Shown here piece after piece: positions 57,615 through 64,000 of a stretch of DNA of 64,000 bases; within the stretch, counting starts at the first letter, position 1, and each line of letters begins with the position of its first letter. Source of the DNA: Thermoanaerobacterium xylanolyticum LX-11. GTDB taxonomy: Bacteria; Bacillota; Thermoanaerobacteria; Thermoanaerobacterales; Thermoanaerobacteraceae. Location of the stretch: contig NC_015555.1 in the NCBI RefSeq assembly GCF_000189775.2, positions 755,001 through 819,000 on the forward strand. Reading direction: 5' to 3'. A program made the position numbers and the translations under genes. The notes under the pieces are model-generated. The model saw only the letters and a list, made by a program, of their open reading frames with translations. It made no database searches and was not told the DNA's origin.

Positions 57615-58268
57615 ATGCCTAACAATATAGTTTTTAATCCAGTGGCAGAGCAACTAAAAACTTTGGTTCATGGAATGCAAGGAACAATACCAACACCTCT
57701 ATTGTTAGATTCGACGACAGGGAAGCTTTTATCAACTGTTGATGGTTCTGTGACTGTAGCAGGTACAGTAACGGCACAAGGAACTCTAACGGTTACTGCA
57801 TCAAATTTTGATATAAGACCTTTAAGTGGTACAACTGATTCTGTGACCATTAGCAGTGGTACAGTTACAGTCGCTGGAACAGTGACTGTAACTGCATCAT
57901 CATTGGATATAAGGCCTCTTACTGCTTCAACCGATTCATTTACACTTGGAAGCAGGACATTCTTAGAAGACTCTACAAATATTGCAGGTGTAACTGGAAC
58001 AGGTGTTGTTCTGATGGAGAATACATGCAACAAATCTATGTACTCTTATTATATTACGAATACAGGTACTAATACTATCTCTATCAAACTTCAGATAAGT
58101 CCTACTACTACTGACACTTATTTCGTCGATGACATCAATAGTATTAGTCTGGCAGGTGGATCTATTACGGTCTTGACTGCTGTAAAATTTATGCAGTATA
58201 CAAGGTTGTATTACGATACAGGCGGTGCCGCAGCTACTGCAGAATTTTATTACAACGCTCAGGTTTAA
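57615..58268 (+). CDS. DUF6385-like protein with Val/Thr-rich repeats
   Basis: 217 aa without a signal peptide. The N-terminal half has two imperfect repeats (GTLTVTASNFDIRPLSGTTD and GTVTVTASSLDIRPLTASTD) likely to form beta structure and rich in Ser/Thr. The C-terminal 85 residues (YSYYITNTGTNTISIKLQIS ... FYYNAQV) match the C-terminus of the protein at 60121 (YTYFVYNTSENSVIIKLLIS ... VWFEAQV). ATG 57615 follows AGAGGGGGG. It precedes a glycosyltransferase gene; the Ser/Thr-rich repeats could be its substrate. Confidence 0.72.
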   Translation: MPNNIVFNPVAEQLKTLVHGMQGTIPTPLLLDSTTGKLLSTVDGSVTVAGTVTAQGTLTVTASNFDIRPLSGTTDSVTISSGTVTVAGTVTVTASSLDIRPLTASTDSFTLGSRTFLEDSTNIAGVTGTGVVLMENTCNKSMYSYYITNTGTNTISIKLQISPTTTDTYFVDDINSISLAGGSITVLTAVKFMQYTRLYYDTGGAAATAEFYYNAQV

Positions 58269-58270
58269 CG

Positions 58271-58295
58271 ATGGGGCTTTAAGCCCCATATATTT
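58271..58295 (+). terminator. Hairpin after the DUF6385-like gene
   Basis: ATGGGGC-TTTAA-GCCCCAT followed by ATATTTT; a probable partial terminator before the glycosyltransferase gene. Confidence 0.7.
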
Positions 58296-58312
58296 TCGAA
58301 AGGGGGATTCAA

Positions 58313-60088
58313 ATGTTAAGCCTGTGCATGATCGTAAAAAATGAAGAAGACAATCTTGAAAGATGCCTTAAAAGTGTTTACGACGTAGTCGATGAAATTA
58401 TAATCGTGGATACAGGTAGTACTGATAAAACGGTGGACATAGCGAAAAAATTTGGTGCAACAGTATTTTACTATAAATGGAATAATGACTTTAGTGCAGC
58501 CAGAAATTTTTCATTAGATAAGGCAAAAGGTGATCGGATTTTGTTGATGGATGCTGATGATGCACTTGATGAAGACGGTAAAAAAATGATAAATGTGCTT
58601 TTGGAAGATGATAAAATTGATGCATATTTATTCGAAACAATAAGCTATGTGGGAGAGGAACCAGGTTCAGATGCTCTTTCAAACTTAAATGTAAGGCTCA
58701 TAAAGAATAAAGCTGAGTATAGATTTATTGGAGCTATTCATGAACAGATATTGATTTCAATATTAAATCATGGTGGAAATGTAGCAGAAGTTCCGATAAA
58801 AGTTTATCACTACGGCTATTTGAGCAAAATCATCAAAGAAAAAGATAAAAGAAATAGGAACATGTCTATACTGAAAAAAGAGCTAAAAAGAGATCCAGAC
58901 AATCCTTTTCACAATTTCAATATTGGAGCAGAGTACATGGCGTTGGGTGATTATGAGCGTGCGTATAACTACTTCAAAAAGTCATTTTATTGTTCAAAAG
59001 ATGTTAAGACCGGTTATACGACAAAACTAATTATCAGGATGATTATTTGTTTAAATCAACTAAATAAGGTTGACGAAGCATTTAGCTTATGCAATGAGTC
59101 TATTGAAAAATATCCGAATGTAACTGATATAATGTTTTTAAAAGGTATGTTATATCACAGGATTAATCATTATCAAGAAGCCATAAATTGCTTTAAAAGA
59201 TGCATAGATATGGGAGAACCGCCACTTATTTATAGGTTTATAACAGGCGTAGGCGGATTTAAAGCTTACCTTGCCATGGGGGAAGTTTTTATGGATATAA
59301 AAGATTTTGACAATGCTATTGAATGTTTTTTGAATTCATTCAGACTTAATCCGTCCAATAAAGCAATACTGTACAAATTATCAAACGCTTATTTCAGCAG
59401 ATATGATGAGAAGACTGCTATAGAAAAAATTGTTTCGCATTTTGACGTGTCACCTGAAGCATATACGATTATAAGCGATATATTCTTTTTAAATGGCAAG
59501 TATCATGAATCGCTAAAATTTATAGACATGGCACTAAATTCACTAAAGAATAATATAACGTATTATATAAAGGGAAGAACATTGATGTATTTACACAAAT
59601 ATGGTGAAGCTGTAGAATGTTTTGAAATGATAGATGGTGGTGAATACATCCTTGATAGTCATATTAATAATATTATTTGCCGTTTATTAATTGGTAAAGA
59701 TATAAAAAATCCAATGTTGTCGTTAAAAAAACACTTTATAGAGGCTTATAAAGTATTTTTCAAATTTGACCTATTGCTTAAAAAAGATGTGGTATTGCCA
59801 ATAGGCGTTGAAGACACTGGCACATATACAAATGTTATTTTTATTATACTCGATAAATTATTTGAGATTCAGGAATTTGAGTTGTTTGAAAAATCTTTAA
59901 ATATGCTTAATATGGTAAATGAGAAAGATGTTCTGCTGAGATTAGGAAAGCTTTATTATCGACATGGAGCATACAAACTTGCTGAAGAAGAATTGACACG
60001 TTCTATGAAGCTATTTGATATAATCGATGAAGAAGGTATGATTATATTAAGCAATTTATGTGGGAAAAAGGAAGATAAAATTAGTTAA
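58313..60088 (+). CDS. Family 2 glycosyltransferase with TPR repeats
   Basis: 591 aa. The N-terminal GT-A domain (1 to about 190) has LCMIVKNEEDNLERCLKSV, VDTGSTDKT and the metal-binding DADD (80-83), then FIGAIHEQI. The remainder is a row of TPR-type helices (from about 195: NFNIGAEYMALGDYERAYNY, and HRINHYQEAINCFKRC). The architecture is that of SunS-like and related protein glycosyltransferases, where TPRs bind the acceptor protein. AAGGGGG precedes the ATG. Flanked on both sides by DUF6385-like proteins, its likely acceptors. Confidence 0.85.
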   Translation: MLSLCMIVKNEEDNLERCLKSVYDVVDEIIIVDTGSTDKTVDIAKKFGATVFYYKWNNDFSAARNFSLDKAKGDRILLMDADDALDEDGKKMINVLLEDDKIDAYLFETISYVGEEPGSDALSNLNVRLIKNKAEYRFIGAIHEQILISILNHGGNVAEVPIKVYHYGYLSKIIKEKDKRNRNMSILKKELKRDPDNPFHNFNIGAEYMALGDYERAYNYFKKSFYCSKDVKTGYTTKLIIRMIICLNQLNKVDEAFSLCNESIEKYPNVTDIMFLKGMLYHRINHYQEAINCFKRCIDMGEPPLIYRFITGVGGFKAYLAMGEVFMDIKDFDNAIECFLNSFRLNPSNKAILYKLSNAYFSRYDEKTAIEKIVSHFDVSPEAYTIISDIFFLNGKYHESLKFIDMALNSLKNNITYYIKGRTLMYLHKYGEAVECFEMIDGGEYILDSHINNIICRLLIGKDIKNPMLSLKKHFIEAYKVFFKFDLLLKKDVVLPIGVEDTGTYTNVIFIILDKLFEIQEFELFEKSLNMLNMVNEKDVLLRLGKLYYRHGAYKLAEEELTRSMKLFDIIDEEGMIILSNLCGKKEDKIS

Positions 60089-60120
60089 TTGTTTTGATTT
60101 TTGATTGTAGGGGTGATGGA

Positions 60121-60996
60121 ATGCCTTCTGTAATTATACAACCATCCACAAAAGATACGTCATTAGAATCGGGTTACCCCAACAGCAATAGAGGAAGTGA
60201 TCCTACACTTTGGATCGGTAGGTATTACATTGGTTTTTCTGGAAAATCGGTGTACAGAGCTCTTATACAATTTGATTTGGGAATGTTGCCACAAGGTTCT
60301 ATCGTGGTTGAAGCTATTTTAAAGCTTTATTTCAATTATGCAACAAATTCATCAATTCCTGCATATATTACACCGTTTTTAATTGTGGATGAATGGGATG
60401 AAAATACAGCAACATGGAATAATGGGCCGAATATTGACGAAACAGTATTTGGCTCTACAAAAGCCGTGACAAAAGAAGGATGGTATGGATTTAATATAAC
60501 GAATATAGTTAATGGATGGATAAGTGGGCTTTACGTAAACAATGGGATAATGCTTAAAACGCCAGAAGTACAAAACTTTGAAACGAAAAGTTTTTATTCG
60601 AAAGATGAAACTATAAACATTTCTCTAAGGCCAATGTTGCAACTGACTTATATAACTGGATACCCCTTTACGTTAAATGAAAGAAGATTTGTGAAGGCAA
60701 AATCTACTTACACAGTATATGACGAGGAAAATTTTACAGATGTAAATGATTGTTCAGCATATGACAAATATACGTACTTCGTGTATAATACAAGTGAAAA
60801 TTCAGTTATAATAAAACTCCTCATAAGTCCTGGTGATGATTTATGGATAGAGGATGGCAATGAAATAATTTTAGATGCAGGCAAAACAGTTGCATTGGTA
60901 CCTTATTTATTTTCTCAATATTCAAGGCTATCATATAAAAACAAAGATGTAGGAAAAGGAGCAAACATTACCGTGTGGTTTGAGGCACAAGTTTAA
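60121..60996 (+). CDS. DNRLRE-domain protein with DUF6385-like C-terminus
   Basis: 291 aa. The N-terminal part (about 1-185) is a DNRLRE-type beta-sandwich domain (TLWIGRYYIGFSGKSVYRALIQFDLGMLP, shortened here: RALIQFDLGMLP, and DEWDENTATWNNGP, GWYGFNITNIVNGW). The last 80 residues match the C-terminus of the 57615 gene product. ATG 60121 follows GGGGTGATGG; an upstream start in frame lacks a site. No signal peptide, so it may be a spore-coat or otherwise assembled protein. Grouped with the glycosyltransferase gene 32 bases upstream. Confidence 0.75.
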   Translation: MPSVIIQPSTKDTSLESGYPNSNRGSDPTLWIGRYYIGFSGKSVYRALIQFDLGMLPQGSIVVEAILKLYFNYATNSSIPAYITPFLIVDEWDENTATWNNGPNIDETVFGSTKAVTKEGWYGFNITNIVNGWISGLYVNNGIMLKTPEVQNFETKSFYSKDETINISLRPMLQLTYITGYPFTLNERRFVKAKSTYTVYDEENFTDVNDCSAYDKYTYFVYNTSENSVIIKLLISPGDDLWIEDGNEIILDAGKTVALVPYLFSQYSRLSYKNKDVGKGANITVWFEAQV

Positions 60997-61081
60997 AAAA
61001 TTGCGGCACAAATTAAAAAAATGTATAAAAATGTATTATAATATTAATAGCATAATATCGAATGAAGAGGGATAGTGTTAA

Positions 61082-61663
61082 ATGAATAAGACAAAGGAAA
61101 AGATATTTAATGCAGCAATAGATATAATTTCTCAGAAAGGTTTTTACAAATCCACAATGGATGAAATTGCAGATAAGGCAGGGGTTGCCAAGGGAACCCT
61201 TTATTATCATTTTAATAGCAAAGATGATATATTGATCTTTTTGATAGACGAAGGATTGTCACTTTTAAAGAGTCAAATACTGGAGAAAATAAACCACATG
61301 AAAAATTCTGCAGAAAAACTGAGAGAAATAATTGTAGTTCAGTCGAATTTTTTATTTAAGTATAAAGATTTTGTCCTTATATTGCTAAGTCAATTGTGGG
61401 GAAAAGAAGAGATTCAGAATAGCTTTAGAGAAAAAATTTACGATTATTTAAAGATTATTGAAGACATCATCGATGAAGGAATTGAAGAAAAGTTAATAGA
61501 AAAATGTGACAAAAAGTTGTTGTCTTCTGCTTTTTTTGGCATGATAAGCTCTCTTATTATCTTTCAATTTAGAAATAATGATGTTATAGACCCAGAACAT
61601 ATAGCAGATAGTGTTATTGAATATACATTTAATGGAATCCATTATAGAGATAAATCTTTATAA
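61082..61663 (+). CDS. TetR-family transcriptional repressor
   Basis: 193 aa. The N-terminal HTH is KEKIFNAAIDIISQKGFYKS then TMDEIADKAGVAKGTLYYHF, the TetR signature; the remainder is a helical ligand domain. It precedes yhgE, and the promoter of that gene has a palindrome at the start point, so it probably represses yhgE. The ligand is unknown. Confidence 0.92.
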   Translation: MNKTKEKIFNAAIDIISQKGFYKSTMDEIADKAGVAKGTLYYHFNSKDDILIFLIDEGLSLLKSQILEKINHMKNSAEKLREIIVVQSNFLFKYKDFVLILLSQLWGKEEIQNSFREKIYDYLKIIEDIIDEGIEEKLIEKCDKKLLSSAFFGMISSLIIFQFRNNDVIDPEHIADSVIEYTFNGIHYRDKSL

Positions 61664-61674
61664 TGGTTTTTTTA

Positions 61675-61725
61675 TTGACTTTTAAAATGAAAGATACTAT
61701 AATAAGTTAGAACTGACTGGTCAGT
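61675..61725 (+). promoter_or_regulatory. yhgE promoter with TetR-type operator
   Basis: TTGACT (61675-61680), 17-base spacer, TATAAT (61698-61703), then the inverted repeat ACTGAC-TG-GTCAGT (61712-61725) over the expected start of transcription: a classic repressor layout. Confidence 0.78.
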
Positions 61726-61749
61726 ATAAAAAATATTGGAGGTGTATTT

Positions 61750-63969
61750 ATGATAGGTGTGATTTCTAATGAGCTTAAAAAATTGGCCCAAAACAGATTT
61801 ATTAGATTAGCTGTCATAGTAATTATTTTTATGCCGCTATTGTATAGTTTTCTTTATTTGTATGCATTTTGGGATCCATATGGCAAGTTAGACAAACTTC
61901 CAGTTGCAGTTGTGAATCAGGATAAAAGTGTGCTATACGATGGAAAATATAAAAGTTTTGGGGATGACATTGTAAAGGAATTAAAAAACAATCATGATTT
62001 CAAATGGAATTTTGTAAGCTACGATGATGGTTTAGATGGTTTAAAAGGCAATAAATATTATTTTATGATAGTAATACCGAAAGACTTTTCCAAAAATATT
62101 TTAAGTGTCAATGGCAATGCCGTAGAAAAAGCTCATATTCAGTATATGACAAATGACAAAAAGAATTTTTTGGCGACACAGCTTGGAAATAAAGCCATAG
62201 AAAATTTGACGCAAAGAATAGCTGATACGATAAGAAAAAGCTATATAGATACTGTTTTTTCAAATGTCAAAAACATGGGAAATGGTTTAAAACAAGCCTC
62301 TTTAGCAGAAAAACAATTATCAGACGGTGCAAAAATGCTAAATGATGGCGTTTCAAAATTGAATGATGGCATTAACAAAGCTTTGGCTGGAACAAATCAA
62401 TTTAAAGATGGGTTGTACAATTTAAGCATTGGGGCAAATAACGCATCTTATGGCGCGTCAAATTTATCAAATGGCGCTCAGATTTTATCTCAGAAGTTAG
62501 ATGAAGTAGACAAAAATAGCAATTTGATTTTAAATGGAATGAATAATATAAAGAGTGGTTTAAATGGAGTGAGTCAAGGTCTTAATGCGATAAGCAATAG
62601 CATAAACCAATTGAAAAGCGGTTCGACTGCTGTAACAAATGGTTACGATCAAATTGGTCAGAGTCTATCGTCATTTTTGACAGAATTTGATTCGGTAAGT
62701 AACGGATTGAACAGTATTCAGACAAATTTGGACAGCGCCGTTGTTGCATTAAACAATTATGTTGATAAACATCCCGAGGCCATGTCAGATGCGGATTTTA
62801 AGACGGCGATTACCGTTGTGTCAGAATCAAATTCAGGATTAAAACAAATAATCAATGGACTTGAAACTAACAAGGCCAAGATGGATGCATTGAACGATTC
62901 TCTTAAAAAATTAGACAGCGCTACTAATAATTTAACAATTGGATATGACAAATTGAATGATGGGGTATCTCAATTGCAGTCAGTCGTAACAGAAATTATA
63001 AATGGTGAAAATAATTTAAGCAATGGCATTTCTCAGTATGCAAATGGAATATCGTTGTTAAATCAAAAGATGAGCGAAATTACATCCGGGCTTTTAAAAC
63101 TTAATGATGGACTTAATGCATTAAAACAAGGTGCTTCTAGTTTATACAATGGCTCTAAAGACTTAAATAGCGGGTTGGTGACGGTATCTAATGGCAGCAA
63201 GCAGATACAAGTAAACATGGAGAAACTATACAAAAATCAAGATCTTCTTTATAAAAAACTTAGTGATGCATCTGACAAAATAGAAGTGATGGGTACAAGT
63301 GATGAGAAAAAGAGCATGATAAATGAACCTATTATTCTTGATACTAAGAGATTAAATCCAGTAGCGAATTATGGCATTGGGTTTACACCGTATTTCATAC
63401 CTTTATCACTTTGGGTTGGCGCATTGATTTTATTCTTTATAATAGATATTTACGATAAAAACGGCTATAAAGATATTAGCAACGCTTCAATTGTCGTAGG
63501 TAAACTGCTGAGCTTAAGCATCTTAGGCATTTTTCAATCGATAGTTTCTGGTTTTGTATTGATAGAAGCACTTAAATTGCCTGTGAACAATTTGATCTAC
63601 TATTACGTTATAAATGCTGTAATGTCTGTGGTTTTTGTATTTATTATTGGCTTTTTTGTAATGCTTCTTGGCATGGCAGGAAAATTCTTCGCCGTTGTGC
63701 TTTTGATGCTACAGTTGACATCATCTGGTGGCGTATTTCCTATGGAATTAGAGCCGAAATTCTTTAATATTCTAAATCCATTTTTCCCAATGACATACGG
63801 TACTCAAGCATTGAGAGAAGCCATTTCAGGCTCTAATACAGGAGTGATTACTCATGATTTATTTATTTTAGCATGTTTTGGGATTTTATTTATGCTTTTG
63901 TCAATTTTGCTGTCGGGAAAAGTAGGAGATAAGAATAAAATTGATGAAAAGTTAAATGCGGCAAATTAA
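61750..63969 (+). CDS. YhgE/Pip-type ABC-2 membrane protein
   Basis: 739 aa. One membrane segment near the start (about 17-40), a long extracellular region (about 45-545), then five to six membrane segments (about 545-730) of the ABC-2 type. The outer region begins with the YhgE signature (LPVAVVNQDKSVLYDGK) and has many Gly/Asn/Leu repeats of the L-x-x-G type (QLSDGAKMLNDGVSKLNDG), which form long helical coils. GGAGG precedes the ATG. Members include phage-infection proteins and type VII-associated ESX-like components; here control by TetR suggests export or envelope stress. Confidence 0.88.
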   Translation: MIGVISNELKKLAQNRFIRLAVIVIIFMPLLYSFLYLYAFWDPYGKLDKLPVAVVNQDKSVLYDGKYKSFGDDIVKELKNNHDFKWNFVSYDDGLDGLKGNKYYFMIVIPKDFSKNILSVNGNAVEKAHIQYMTNDKKNFLATQLGNKAIENLTQRIADTIRKSYIDTVFSNVKNMGNGLKQASLAEKQLSDGAKMLNDGVSKLNDGINKALAGTNQFKDGLYNLSIGANNASYGASNLSNGAQILSQKLDEVDKNSNLILNGMNNIKSGLNGVSQGLNAISNSINQLKSGSTAVTNGYDQIGQSLSSFLTEFDSVSNGLNSIQTNLDSAVVALNNYVDKHPEAMSDADFKTAITVVSESNSGLKQIINGLETNKAKMDALNDSLKKLDSATNNLTIGYDKLNDGVSQLQSVVTEIINGENNLSNGISQYANGISLLNQKMSEITSGLLKLNDGLNALKQGASSLYNGSKDLNSGLVTVSNGSKQIQVNMEKLYKNQDLLYKKLSDASDKIEVMGTSDEKKSMINEPIILDTKRLNPVANYGIGFTPYFIPLSLWVGALILFFIIDIYDKNGYKDISNASIVVGKLLSLSILGIFQSIVSGFVLIEALKLPVNNLIYYYVINAVMSVVFVFIIGFFVMLLGMAGKFFAVVLLMLQLTSSGGVFPMELEPKFFNILNPFFPMTYGTQALREAISGSNTGVITHDLFILACFGILFMLLSILLSGKVGDKNKIDEKLNAAN

Positions 63970-64000
63970 ATTCACATAAGATTCACATAAATATTTAATA

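Overview
The window looks like chromosome from a low-GC, spore-forming, thermophilic Firmicute of the Thermoanaerobacterium/Thermoanaerobacter type. This is an inference from AT-rich sequence, strong AGGAGG ribosome sites, a SpoVB-like flippase, GatCAB, NAD-dependent ligase, SAM-I and M-box riboswitches and several insertion sequence types; nothing here fixes the species.

Region 1 (1-35.4 kb) is ordinary core genome. In order: the end of the purine operon (purH 3' part, purD); murI and an M20 amidohydrolase; luxS; a SpoVB-like flippase; a methionine importer metNIQ on the minus strand behind a SAM-I riboswitch; a PRD regulator followed by a complete lactose/cellobiose-class PTS (IIB, IIC, IIA) with a small membrane protein; a YerC/TrpR-like regulator; pcrA-ligA-gatCAB; a double-oppA oligopeptide importer (oppA, oppA, oppB, oppC, oppD, oppF); a cell-wall amidase; rph-rdgB-yfcE; and an array of eight tRNA genes.

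Region 2 (35.4-57.4 kb) is an accessory, decaying zone beginning right after the tRNA array. It holds an IS630-type element, a 3'-truncated IS110-type transposase gene, the 5' part of a group II intron, a frameshifted IS4-type element, a bacteriocin-like double-glycine peptide with a small membrane partner, two near-identical IS1182-type elements flanking an M-box-controlled Mg2+ P-type ATPase, a broken sigma-54 activator, and a polymorphic-toxin locus (peptidoglycan-binding remnant + TNT NAD-glycohydrolase toxin tip + immunity gene + orphan second toxin tip + second immunity gene). It continues with an IS element broken by one stop codon, an unknown protein, a tRNA-Leu and another intact transposase. 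Four of the transposase genes, from different families, have an upstream inverted arm able to hide the ribosome site in read-through transcripts.

Region 3 (57.4-64 kb) holds two proteins with a shared C-terminal domain (DUF6385-like) flanking a glycosyltransferase-TPR protein, which suggests a surface or spore-coat glycosylation module. After it come a TetR repressor with a clear promoter/operator and a YhgE/Pip membrane protein.

The most notable items are the toxin/immunity cassette locus, the bacteriocin-like peptide, the short ORF between the M-box and mgtA, the DUF6385-glycosyltransferase cluster, and the recurring anti-read-through hairpins on unrelated transposase genes. No CRISPR array, rRNA or phage integrase was seen.
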